Source: Achromobacter pestifer
GTDB lineage: Bacteria > Pseudomonadota > Gammaproteobacteria > Burkholderiales > Burkholderiaceae_B
Length of the DNA: 64,000 nt
Direction of reading: 5' to 3'
Assembly: GCF_902859625.1 (NCBI RefSeq)
Contig: NZ_CADIJX010000002.1
Coordinates: forward strand, 434,001-498,000
This document shows, piece after piece, positions 17,983-26,303 of this stretch; positions within the stretch are counted from its first letter, which is position 1; the number at the start of each line of letters is the position of its first letter. A program made the translations under genes and the position numbers. The notes beneath the pieces were generated by a model. The model was given only the letters and a program-made list of their open reading frames with translations. It searched no databases and was not told where the DNA came from.

Positions 17983-18051
17983 CGTCCAATATTATTTTCT
18001 GGTTTTTCGATACCGATCCTGTATCACCAGTGCAAAAACTAATATTGGACG
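17983..18051. promoter_or_regulatory. 12-bp inverted repeat in a divergent promoter
   Basis: CGTCCAATATTA at 17983-17994 is repeated as its reverse complement at 18040-18051, 57 bp centre to centre. The gap divides the dehydrogenase operon (minus) from the crotonase (plus). Each arm also contains the palindrome AATATT. Two sites in mirror orientation suggest one regulator controlling both directions, possibly by looping. Confidence 0.6.
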
Positions 18052-18135
18052 GCGGTGCCTTGCCTGCTTACGCTGTCCGGAGCATCGGGCCGCAGTTGGC
18101 GGCGAATCACGAACCCTAGAGGTCAGGAGACAGGC

Positions 18136-18936
18136 ATGACGGAACTCGTGCACTACGAGCAGAGCGCGGATGGCATTGTGACGCTGACGCTGGATGATCC
18201 CGCCACGCGCAATGCGTTGACGGGCAGCGACATGGTGGACCAGCTGCTGGCGGCGTTCGCGCGCATTGAGCGCGATCCGGGCGTGCGCGTGTTGATCCTG
18301 ACGGCAACGGGCAATGTGTTTTCGTCGGGCGGCAACGTCAACGACATGCAGCGCCAGATCGGTCCCGAGGTGGGCAGCGCCGCCTTGCGCCAAGAATATC
18401 GCCATGGCATTCAGCGCCTGCCGCTGGCCCTGCATGCGCTGGAAGTGCCGACCATCGCCGCCGTCAATGGCCCTGCCATTGGGGCGGGCTGCGATCTCGC
18501 TTGCATGTGCGATGTGCGGATAGCGGCGGAAACGGCGAGCTTCGCTGAGAGTTTCGTCAAGCTGGGCATTGTTCCCGGCGACGGCGGCGCCTGGTTCCTG
18601 CCCCGGCTGATCGGCATGGCGCGGGCCGCCGAAATGTCATTCACCGGGGATGCCGTTGATGCGGGCACGGCGTTGGACTGGGGGCTGGTGTCGCGGGTGG
18701 TGCCGACGGTGGAATTGTTGCCCGCCGCGCAAGCGCTGGCCGCGCGCATGGCGGCGAATTCCCCGGATGCGGTACGCCTGACCAAGCGCCTGCTGCGCGA
18801 AAGCCAGCACGTGCGGTTGGACACCTTGCTGGAACTGTCGGCTGCCTATCAGGCACTGGCCCACAAGACGCAGGCGCACGCGGATGCCGTGGGCCACTTT
18901 GTCGCGCAGCGGGCGGCGCGCAAACCCCGGGCGTGA
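18136..18936 (+). CDS. Crotonase-family enoyl-CoA hydratase/isomerase (PaaG-like)
   Basis: A 266-residue crotonase. The oxyanion-hole segments are FSSGGNVNDM and GPAIGAGCDLACMCD. The two hydratase glutamates are not in place (GAGCD in one block, FAESF in the other), while VPGDGGAWFLPR resembles PaaG-type isomerases that rely on an Asp. So double-bond isomerisation or ring-related chemistry is more likely than simple hydration. The start ATG follows AGGAGA. It is divergent from the dehydrogenase pair and 91 bases ahead of a thiolase on the same strand. Confidence 0.85.
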   Translation: MTELVHYEQSADGIVTLTLDDPATRNALTGSDMVDQLLAAFARIERDPGVRVLILTATGNVFSSGGNVNDMQRQIGPEVGSAALRQEYRHGIQRLPLALHALEVPTIAAVNGPAIGAGCDLACMCDVRIAAETASFAESFVKLGIVPGDGGAWFLPRLIGMARAAEMSFTGDAVDAGTALDWGLVSRVVPTVELLPAAQALAARMAANSPDAVRLTKRLLRESQHVRLDTLLELSAAYQALAHKTQAHADAVGHFVAQRAARKPRA

Positions 18937-19027
18937 CCTTCCGGGTTGACCCGGACTTGCCCGCTGGGGACGGCACGGCGTCGGCGGGCCGGCGGTATGA
19001 TGGAACGTATTACAAGGAGGAAACACC

Positions 19028-20209
19028 ATGAATGAAGTCATCGTCGCTTCGGCCGTCCGCACCGCTATCGGCGACTTTGGGGGCGCGCTGAAAGACGTGC
19101 CGCCGTGCGATCTGGGCGCCACCGTCATCCGCGCCGCGCTGGAACGCGCAGGCGTCAAGGGTGACGAAGTTGGCCATGTGGCGGTCGGCCACGTCATCAA
19201 CACTGAGCCGCGCGACATGTATTTGGCGCGCGTGGCCGCCATGAATGCGGGCATTGCCAAGGAAACGCCGGCTTTCAACGTCAACCGTTTGTGCGGTTCG
19301 GGCTTGCAGGCCATCGTGTCGGCGGCGCAGACCATCATGCTGGGCGACGCCGAGATCGCCATCGGCGCGGGCGCCGAAAGCATGAGCCGTGCCCCCTATA
19401 TCGTGCCGTCCCAGCGCTGGGGCGCCCGCATGGGCGACAGCGTCATGCTGGACATGATGACGGGCGCCTTGTCGGACCCGTTCGGCCGCATGCACATGGG
19501 CGTCACGGCCGAGAACGTGGCGGCCAAGTTCGGCATCAGCCGCCAGGATCAAGACGCCTTGGCAGCGGAATCGCATCGTCGCGCGGCCGCCGCCATCGAC
19601 GCAGGCTATTTCCGTGACCAGATCGTGCCGGTGGTCCAGAAGACGCGCAAGGGCGAAGTCGTGTTCGACACCGATGAGCACGTGCGCCGCGATGTCTCGG
19701 CTGCCACCATGGCCACGCTCAAGCCGGTCTTCCAGAAAGAGAACGGCACCGTCACGGCGGGCAATGCCTCGGGCTTGAACGACGGCGCGGGCGCGCTGGT
19801 GTTGATGAATGCCTCGGTGGCCGCCAAGCGTGGCATCAAGCCGCTGGCCCGTCTGGTGGCCTATGCCCACGCGGGCGTGGATCCCGACATCATGGGCATC
19901 GGCCCGATTCCGGCCACGCAGGCCGCGCTCAAGCGCGCCGGCCTGACGGTGGATCAGTTGGATGTCATCGAAGCCAACGAGGCCTTCGCGGCGCAGGCCT
20001 GCGCCGTGTCGCGTGAGCTGAAGCTGGATCCGGCCAAGGTCAACCCCAACGGCAGCGGCATCGGTTTGGGGCACCCCATTGGCGCCACGGGCGCGATCAT
20101 CACCGTCAAGGCGCTGCACGAGTTGCAGCGCGTGGGCGGCCGCTACGCGCTGGTGACGATGTGCATCGGTGGCGGGCAAGGCATCGCGGCTATCTTCGAG
20201 CGCATCTAA
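19028..20209 (+). CDS. Acetyl-CoA acyltransferase (thiolase)
   Basis: A 393-residue thiolase. The acyl-accepting Cys is in NRLCGSGLQA (about 90), the catalytic His in GLGHPIGATGA (about 350), and the second Cys in TMCIGGGQG (about 380). It either cleaves a 3-oxoacyl-CoA or condenses acetyl-CoA units. A very strong ribosome site, AAGGAGG, sits 8 bases before the ATG. Following the crotonase and facing the dehydrogenases, it would close a beta-oxidation-type route. A biosynthetic PHB-type role cannot be excluded, although no reductase gene is adjacent. Confidence 0.93.
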   Translation: MNEVIVASAVRTAIGDFGGALKDVPPCDLGATVIRAALERAGVKGDEVGHVAVGHVINTEPRDMYLARVAAMNAGIAKETPAFNVNRLCGSGLQAIVSAAQTIMLGDAEIAIGAGAESMSRAPYIVPSQRWGARMGDSVMLDMMTGALSDPFGRMHMGVTAENVAAKFGISRQDQDALAAESHRRAAAAIDAGYFRDQIVPVVQKTRKGEVVFDTDEHVRRDVSAATMATLKPVFQKENGTVTAGNASGLNDGAGALVLMNASVAAKRGIKPLARLVAYAHAGVDPDIMGIGPIPATQAALKRAGLTVDQLDVIEANEAFAAQACAVSRELKLDPAKVNPNGSGIGLGHPIGATGAIITVKALHELQRVGGRYALVTMCIGGGQGIAAIFERI

Positions 20210-20261
20210 GCCTGAAGGCCGCGCGTTCCGCCACCCGTGGCGGCACGCGCGGCCTTCAGGC
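20210..20261. terminator. Long hairpin between thiolase and IclR gene
   Basis: GCCTGAAGGCCGCGCG and its reverse complement form a 16-bp stem, with an inner CCGCCACCCGTGGCGG hairpin. It begins right after the thiolase stop and overlaps the last codons of the converging IclR gene. There is no T-tract, so it is probably a factor-assisted or bidirectional end structure. Confidence 0.6.
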
Positions 20262-21029
20262 GTGGCCCAGGTAGTCCTGGGCCCACGCCAGGCATTCGGC
20301 GCGCAGCAGCGCGCCCATCGTTACGCGACGCGGCCCATCCAGCCGGCTGCTGATCGCCCCGAAACTGAACGCTACCCAGGTCAGTTCCGACACCGGGAAT
20401 GCCACCCCCACCCCTGACACGCCCGGCGTGATCGTATCCACGATCTCGGAGTATCCCGTCGTGCGGGTTTGCTTGACCGCTTTCATCAAGGCGCTGCTGC
20501 TGACGCCGATCTGCGCATAGCTGGCGGCATGGCGCGCGTATAGCGATGCGATCTCCTCGTCCGGCAAGCTGGCCATCAGCGCCAAGCCGCCCGCGCCCAC
20601 GCCCAGCAGGCGGCGTTCGCCCTGGTCGATCGTGAATACCTTGACCGGAAACGACCCGGCCTCCCGCAGCAGGCACAAGGCGTAGTCGCCTTGGCGGATC
20701 ACCAGAAAGACCGTGTCGCCCGACAAACGCGCGAGTTTCTGCGCGAACGGCCGCAGCGCGTCCAGCAGGGGCGTGCGCCGCAGGGCGGCAAACCCCAACT
20801 GCATGGAATCCACGCCCAGACGGTAGCGCCGGGTGCGGTTGTCGCGTTCGGCGAACTGTTCTTCCAGCAGGCAGCTCAGCAGGCGATGCGCGGTCGAGCG
20901 TTCCAGGCCGCTGGCATTCATCACGCCTTGCAGGTCGATCCCGTCTTCCTGGTGCTGCGCCAGCACGCGCAGCAGCCCTAGGGCGCGGCGCATGCTTTGC
21001 GTGCCGCCGGTGGCAGTTGATTTGTTCAT
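20256..21029 (-). CDS. IclR-family transcriptional regulator
   Basis: A 257-residue IclR regulator. The N-terminal winged helix is at about 14-70 (SMRRALGLLRVLAQH, SGLERSTAHRLLSCLLEE), and the ligand-binding domain follows (GVGVAFPVSELTWVAFSFG near the C-terminus). It is divergent from the operon beginning at 21143 and probably controls it. A GAATA-N5-TATTC dyad lies in the gap at 21049-21063. Its 3' end overlaps the long hairpin at 20210-20261. Confidence 0.88.
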   Translation of the reverse strand: MNKSTATGGTQSMRRALGLLRVLAQHQEDGIDLQGVMNASGLERSTAHRLLSCLLEEQFAERDNRTRRYRLGVDSMQLGFAALRRTPLLDALRPFAQKLARLSGDTVFLVIRQGDYALCLLREAGSFPVKVFTIDQGERRLLGVGAGGLALMASLPDEEIASLYARHAASYAQIGVSSSALMKAVKQTRTTGYSEIVDTITPGVSGVGVAFPVSELTWVAFSFGAISSRLDGPRRVTMGALLRAECLAWAQDYLGHA

Positions 21030-21048
21030 ATTGTGGGAATTATTGATC

Positions 21049-21063
21049 GAATATTTTGTATTC
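21049..21063. promoter_or_regulatory. Candidate IclR operator
   Basis: GAATA and TATTC form an inverted repeat with a 5-bp spacer in an AT-rich patch between the IclR gene and the crotonase-led operon. The 15-bp size fits IclR sites. It is supported by position and symmetry only. Confidence 0.45.
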
Positions 21064-21142
21064 TAGGATTTAAGGTGCGTTAATTCAATCCAGTCGATCC
21101 GCGCCGGCTTCGAGCGCGGGCATAGCAAGAGACGAGGAGACT

Positions 21143-21946
21143 ATGGAATACGCCACCCTGGCCGTCGAACGGCTTGACTCGATTTGCCGTATCAGCCTGG
21201 CGCGCGAATCCGCGCGCAATGCTCAAAGCCAGCAGATGCTGGACGAACTGGATGACGCCCTGACGCGGGCCGAGCAGGACGACGCGGTGCGCGTGGTTGT
21301 GCTGGCCGGGCGCGGTGCGCATTTTTCGGCGGGCCATGATCTGAAGGAGGCGCAGGCCAAGCGCGCGGACTTCACGGTGGAAGAGCGCTGGGACTACGAG
21401 TCGCGCCGCTATTACGGCTATTGCCTGCGCATTTGGGACTTTCCGAAGCCGACCGTCGCCCAGGTGCAGGGCGCCTGCGTGGCCGGCGGATTCATGATCG
21501 CCAACATGTGCGACCTGGTGGTGTGTTCCGACACGGCGTACTTCTCGGATCCGGTCGGCCATACGCTGGCGGCAGCGGCCACCGAAGTGCTGATCCACCC
21601 GTGGGTCATGGGCCTGCGCAAAGCCAAGGAAATGCTTTACACCGGTGAGAAGGTCGACGCGCAGGAGGCATTGCGCATCGGCATGGTGAACCGCGTGGTG
21701 CCCGAGGCCGAGCTGGATGACGCCACGTTGGCGTTGGCGCGTCGCATTGCCCAGGCGCCACCGTTCGGCCTGCGCCTGATCAAGCGGTCACTGAACCGCA
21801 CTGCGGATGCCCAGGGGTTTCGCACCGCGCTGTCGGCGCACTTTGATACGCATCAGCTCTCGCACCTGAGCGAGGAATTCCAGGCTGTGCGCGAACGCGG
21901 CCTGGCCCAGGCCATCCAGCGCAACAAGAAGGGCGAGGCGGCATGA
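21143..21946 (+). CDS. Crotonase-family protein (enoyl-CoA hydratase/isomerase-like)
   Basis: A 267-residue crotonase. HFSAGHDLKEAQ and GACVAGGFMIANMCDLVV are the oxyanion-hole blocks. The position of the first hydratase Glu is Met (GGFMIANMCD), and the second block (FSDPVGHT) also lacks the standard Glu. Classical hydratase chemistry is therefore doubtful; isomerase, hydrolase or another crotonase reaction is likely. It leads the operon controlled by the divergent IclR gene, and its stop overlaps the start of the next gene by 4 bases. Confidence 0.82.
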   Translation: MEYATLAVERLDSICRISLARESARNAQSQQMLDELDDALTRAEQDDAVRVVVLAGRGAHFSAGHDLKEAQAKRADFTVEERWDYESRRYYGYCLRIWDFPKPTVAQVQGACVAGGFMIANMCDLVVCSDTAYFSDPVGHTLAAAATEVLIHPWVMGLRKAKEMLYTGEKVDAQEALRIGMVNRVVPEAELDDATLALARRIAQAPPFGLRLIKRSLNRTADAQGFRTALSAHFDTHQLSHLSEEFQAVRERGLAQAIQRNKKGEAA

Positions 21947-24027
21947 GAACGCCTTTGGATTGCTTGCTGAACCCAGCGTCCATCGCCATGGTCGGCGCCA
22001 GCGCGAACGCGGGGCGCATTGGCGGAATGCCCTTGGAACTGCTGACCCGCTTCGGCTATGCCGGCGGCATCTATCCGGTGAATCCGAAGTATCAGGAAGT
22101 GTTCGGCAAGCGCTGTTGGCCGGACATCGAGTCCGTGCCCGAACCCGTTGATCTGGCGGTGCTGGCAATTGCCGCGGCCGAGGTCACGCCCATGCTGCGC
22201 CGTTGTCACGCCAAGGGCGTGCGCGCGGCCATCGTCTATGCGGCGGGCTTTGCGGAAGCGGGCGGTGATGGCGTGCGTTTGCAGGATGAATTGGAAGCCT
22301 TCGTGGCGGAAAGCGGCATGGCGGTTGCGGGCCCGAACTGCATGGGATTCGCCAACCTGAACACGCAGGCGCATACGGCGTTCGCCTCGGTCTTCAAGAC
22401 TGCGCCCGCGCAAACCAGGCCGGGCGTGGTCAGCCTGCTGACGCAAAGCGGCAACGTGTGCGCGGCGGTGTATGCCATTGCGCGCAGATTGGATCTGCCG
22501 TTTTCGCACTTCATCAATACCGGCAATGAAGCGTGCCTGGATTTTTCGCAGTACCTGGAATATCTGGCGGCCGATCCACACACGGAAATCGTGCTGGGCT
22601 ACATCGAGCAATTGCGTGACGGCGACCGCTTTGTGCGCGCCTGCCGCGAGCTGGAACGCCAGGGCAAGCTGTTGATCGCGTTGAAGGCGGGCAGCACGGA
22701 GAAGGGGGCGCAGGCCGTGCGGTCCCATACGTCCGCGCTTGCCGGGGATCGGCGCGTGTACGCGGCGGCGTTTCGCCAGTTGAATGTCATCGAGGCGTCG
22801 GACTTTGCGCAAATGGCGCACCTGGCCAGCCTGGCGACGCTGCGCCATCGCAGCGCCGGCAAGCGGGTGGCCGTGCTGACGATGTCGGGGGCATTGGGGG
22901 CGATTCTGGCCGACAAGTTCATCGGCGCCGGGCTGGACTTGCCCGATCTGCCCGACACGCTGCAAAGCGTGTTGCGCGGCGGCATCCCGGACTACGGCAT
23001 GGTCGGCAACCCCGTGGACGTGACGGGCAATGTGGTCAACGACCCGGATTTCGTGCGCACCGTGTTGCAGGCCTTGGCCACGACGGACGCGATCGACGCC
23101 GTGGTGGTCTATGCCCCGGGCTACATGCTGGACCGCATGGCGGATGCGCTGGCCGAAGCCTCGCGCCAACATTCGCGCCTGTTCGTCGCGATCGATACCG
23201 GGTTGGCGCAAAGCCGTGCTGCGTTGCGCGAGGCCGAGGTGGCGGTGTTTGAAGACTTGGGGCAGGCGGTGTCTGCCTTGGCTCCGTACCTGTTGTGGTG
23301 CGAGGCGCGCGGCGCCAAGCGCGTGGCCCAGGCACCGGTCCCGGAGGCGGTGGCCGTGCCGACGCTGCCTTGCAACGAAGTCGATGCGCGGGCGTATGTC
23401 GCCGCTTTCGGATTGCCGCAGGCTCGGGCGCACGCGGCACGCGACGCCCGCGACGCAGTGGCGGATGCGCGTGCGGCGGGCTATCCCGTGGCTTTGAAGA
23501 TCCTTAGCGCGGATATCGCACACAAGACCGAGGCCGGTGGCGTGGTGCTGGGCCTGTCGGATGACGAGGCAGTGCAGGCCGCCTGCGATCAGGTCGTCCG
23601 GTCGGCCAGCCAGGCGCAGCCTGATGCGCGGATTGACGGCGTGATGGTGCAAAAGATGGAACGTGGCGTGGCCGAGATCATCGTCGGCGCGACCCGTGAC
23701 CCGGTGTTCGGGCCCGTGCTGACCGTGGGCCTGGGGGGCGTCCTGACAGAGCTTTACCAGGACACCAGCCACCGTCTGCTGCCGGTCGACGAAGACATCG
23801 CCTTGCAGATGTTGCGCGAACTCAAGGCATATCCCCTGCTGGATGGCTACCGGGGCAAGCCCCGCGCCGATCTGGCGGCGGCGTGCCGGAGCATTGTGGC
23901 CGTGGGCAATGCCTTGCTTGCGGCGCCCGCCAACGTGGCGGAGATTGAAGTCAACCCATTGCTGATCAAAGAGGCGGGACAAGGCGTCGCGGTACTGGAC
24001 GCGCTGATCCTGCCCGCAACCCCGTAG
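21943..24027 (+). CDS. ADP-forming acyl-CoA synthetase (fused alpha/beta)
   Basis: A 694-residue NDP-forming acyl-CoA synthetase of the acetate-CoA ligase (ADP-forming) family. The N-terminal CoA-binding domain (about 5-125) reads VGASANAGRIGG. The succinyl-CoA-ligase-like domains follow, with the phosphohistidine loop RSHTSALAG at about residue 263 intact. The C-terminal ATP-grasp domain (about 480-690) shows KILSADIAHKTEAGGV and ends NVAEIEVNPLL. No acetyltransferase domain is attached, so this is an enzyme and not a Pat-type acetylator. It reversibly makes acyl-CoA plus ADP and phosphate, or conserves energy in the reverse direction. It overlaps the crotonase and precedes the Bug receptor. 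Confidence 0.88.
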   Translation: MRTPLDCLLNPASIAMVGASANAGRIGGMPLELLTRFGYAGGIYPVNPKYQEVFGKRCWPDIESVPEPVDLAVLAIAAAEVTPMLRRCHAKGVRAAIVYAAGFAEAGGDGVRLQDELEAFVAESGMAVAGPNCMGFANLNTQAHTAFASVFKTAPAQTRPGVVSLLTQSGNVCAAVYAIARRLDLPFSHFINTGNEACLDFSQYLEYLAADPHTEIVLGYIEQLRDGDRFVRACRELERQGKLLIALKAGSTEKGAQAVRSHTSALAGDRRVYAAAFRQLNVIEASDFAQMAHLASLATLRHRSAGKRVAVLTMSGALGAILADKFIGAGLDLPDLPDTLQSVLRGGIPDYGMVGNPVDVTGNVVNDPDFVRTVLQALATTDAIDAVVVYAPGYMLDRMADALAEASRQHSRLFVAIDTGLAQSRAALREAEVAVFEDLGQAVSALAPYLLWCEARGAKRVAQAPVPEAVAVPTLPCNEVDARAYVAAFGLPQARAHAARDARDAVADARAAGYPVALKILSADIAHKTEAGGVVLGLSDDEAVQAACDQVVRSASQAQPDARIDGVMVQKMERGVAEIIVGATRDPVFGPVLTVGLGGVLTELYQDTSHRLLPVDEDIALQMLRELKAYPLLDGYRGKPRADLAAACRSIVAVGNALLAAPANVAEIEVNPLLIKEAGQGVAVLDALILPATP

Positions 24028-24080
24028 CGCGAACACGCAATCACGCAACTCGCGCAGCGTATCCCCAGGAGGAGACAAGC

Positions 24081-25049
24081 ATGATGAAGAGACTATTGGC
24101 CGGCGTCGCGCTGGCCTGCATCGGCGTCGCGAACCCGGCGCATGCCCAGGACCCTTATCCCAGCCGTCCCGTGCGCCTCGTGGTGCCGTTTTCGCCAGGC
24201 GGCGCGGCGGACATCATGAGCCGGCTGCTGGCCGAACGGCTGACCGCGAAGCTGGGACAGACCGTGATCGTCGAAAACAAGCCGGGCGGCGGGACGATGA
24301 TCGCGTCCGACTACGTGGCGCGCGCCGAACCGGATGGCTACACCTTGTTGATGGCGGCGTCTTCCCTGGGCATTGCGCCCAGCATTTACGCCAAGGTCAA
24401 TTACGACCCGATCAAGGACTTCGCGCCGGTCAGCCAGGTGGCGTCGGTGGTGCACGTGCTGGAGGTGCATCCATCGATTCCGGCCAAGAACGTGGGCGAG
24501 CTGATCGCGTATCTGAAGGCCAATCCGGGCAAGGTCAGCTACGGCTCGGTGGGCACCGGCAGTTCGACGCATCTGGAAGCCGAGCTCTTCAACAGCATGG
24601 CGGGCGTGCAGATGGCGCATATCCCCTACAAAGGCAGCGCGCCCGCGCTGAACGATCTAGTGGCGGGACGCATCCAGGTGATGTTCGATGCCTGGGCGTC
24701 GTCAGGCCCCTTCGTCAAGGACGGCAAGCTGCGTGCGCTGGCCGTGACCACGACCCGCCCATCGGCCTCGGTGCCGGACTTGTCGACGGTCGCCGCATCG
24801 GGCCTGCCGGGCTATTCGGCCATGCCGTGGCTGGGCTTGGTGGCGCCCGCGCGCACGCCACAGCCGGTGATCGACAAGCTCTATCAGAACCTGGCGCAGA
24901 TCCTGGAACAGCCCGATGTGAAGGCGCAGTTCGTGGGGTTGGGGCTGGACATCATCGGCAGCGATCCCAAGACGTTCTCCGCCTTCATCCGGCAGGACGT
25001 CACGACCTGGGCGAAGGTGGCGCGCGAGTCCAATATCCGTCTGGAGTAG
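24081..25049 (+). CDS. Bug-family periplasmic solute receptor
   Basis: A 322-residue Bug receptor. The signal peptide ends near NPAHAQ (about 23), followed by YPSRPVRLVVPFSPGG, then VENKPGGG and EPDGYTLL. GGAGGAG-type ribosome signal precedes the ATGATG; either Met could start. It sits between the ADP-forming synthetase and an acyl-CoA dehydrogenase, so its ligand is probably the acid entering this pathway. No tctAB-like membrane genes are nearby. Confidence 0.9.
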   Translation: MMKRLLAGVALACIGVANPAHAQDPYPSRPVRLVVPFSPGGAADIMSRLLAERLTAKLGQTVIVENKPGGGTMIASDYVARAEPDGYTLLMAASSLGIAPSIYAKVNYDPIKDFAPVSQVASVVHVLEVHPSIPAKNVGELIAYLKANPGKVSYGSVGTGSSTHLEAELFNSMAGVQMAHIPYKGSAPALNDLVAGRIQVMFDAWASSGPFVKDGKLRALAVTTTRPSASVPDLSTVAASGLPGYSAMPWLGLVAPARTPQPVIDKLYQNLAQILEQPDVKAQFVGLGLDIIGSDPKTFSAFIRQDVTTWAKVARESNIRLE

Positions 25050-25054
25050 CAGGA

Positions 25055-26239
25055 ATGAGTCGATTGGAAAATGCGGCGCAGGATGACGCCGCCTTTCGCC
25101 AGACACTGCGCGGCTGGCTGGAGTCGGCCTACGCAGGCTTCGCCCGGGACTGGCCGGGCGGGGCGGCGCCGCGTGACCTGGATTTTCGCCGCGCATGGGA
25201 AGACCTGTTGTGCGCCAACGGATGGTCGGGGTTGGGTTGGCCGACTGAGCACGGCGGGCAGGCCTTGCCGTTGTCGCGGCAGGCCGTGTTCCATGAAGAG
25301 CATGCGCGTAGCGGAGCGCCGTTGGGGGTGAACCTGATCGGCCACGGCATTCTTGCGCCGACGCTCTTGCACTTCGGCACCGAGGCGCAAAAGCGGCGCT
25401 TCCTGCCGGGTATCTTGTCGAACCACGAGGTTTGGTGCCAGGGCTATTCGGAGCCGGGGGCCGGTTCCGACCTGGCCTCGGTGCGTACGCGCGCCGAGCC
25501 GACTGCGGGCGGCTATCTGCTGAATGGCCACAAGATCTGGACGTCGTTCGCGGATCGGGCGCAGTGGTGCTTCGTGCTGGCTCGAACCGATCCGCAGGCG
25601 CCCAAGCATCGAGGCCTGAGTTTCCTGCTGGTGGACATGCAGAGCCCCGGCGTGCGGGTGGCGCCCATCCGGCAGATCACGGGGGACGCGGAGTTTTGCG
25701 AGGTGTTCTTCGAAAACGTCTTTGTGCCGCAAGACCTGTTGCTGGGCGAACAGAATCAGGGCTGGAAAGTGGCGATGGCCGCCGCCAGTTTCGAGCGCGG
25801 CACCTACTTCATTCCGCGTCTGGTGCGCTTTGCGCAAGAGCTGGAGCTGGTGCGCGATCTGGCGTTGCGTCCTGATGCGCAGGGCCATGTGCCGGCGTCC
25901 TCCGCAGCCGTGCGCCACCAATGGGCGCGGCTGGCAGCCGACAGCCATGTGCTGGCGCTGAAGTCGCAGCGCGCATTGGCCGGGGCCATGCGGGGCGATC
26001 CTCCGGGGCCGGAAGGCTCGTCCACGAAAATCCATTGGAGCGAGGCGCATCAGCGCCTGCTGGAACTGTCCATGCAACTGCTGGGCGAAACGGCTTGCCT
26101 GGCGGACGGCGCAGGCGAACAAGCCGTGGCGTTGACCCATGCCTACCTGTGGTCGCGTGCTGAAACCATCCTGGCGGGCACCTCCGAGATCCAGCGCAAC
26201 ATCATCGCCGAACAGATGTTGGGGCTACCCAAGGCCTGA
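25055..26239 (+). CDS. Acyl-CoA dehydrogenase, catalytic-type subunit
   Basis: A 394-residue acyl-CoA dehydrogenase. GYSEPGAGSDLASVRTRA is the flavin signature and the C-terminus carries ETILAGTSEIQRNIIAEQ. The size and the block LGWPTEHGG resemble the large subunit of two-gene dehydrogenases of the pimeloyl-CoA/steroid FadE kind. The start is the ATG preceded by AGCAGGA, 5 bases after the Bug gene stop. It is followed 64 bases later by a second, diverged family member. Confidence 0.9.
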   Translation: MSRLENAAQDDAAFRQTLRGWLESAYAGFARDWPGGAAPRDLDFRRAWEDLLCANGWSGLGWPTEHGGQALPLSRQAVFHEEHARSGAPLGVNLIGHGILAPTLLHFGTEAQKRRFLPGILSNHEVWCQGYSEPGAGSDLASVRTRAEPTAGGYLLNGHKIWTSFADRAQWCFVLARTDPQAPKHRGLSFLLVDMQSPGVRVAPIRQITGDAEFCEVFFENVFVPQDLLLGEQNQGWKVAMAAASFERGTYFIPRLVRFAQELELVRDLALRPDAQGHVPASSAAVRHQWARLAADSHVLALKSQRALAGAMRGDPPGPEGSSTKIHWSEAHQRLLELSMQLLGETACLADGAGEQAVALTHAYLWSRAETILAGTSEIQRNIIAEQMLGLPKA

Positions 26240-26303
26240 CGTCGGACGACGTTGAATTCCGCATGTTGATCCCCTGTTTTCAGCCCCACACCCTGATCCC
26301 GCT

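Noticed and set aside
21853-24078. 741-codon open frame on minus strand opposite the acyl-CoA synthetase
   Set aside because: Low-information, Arg/His/Gln-rich translation running through the real plus-strand gene and the crotonase end; typical high-GC shadow.
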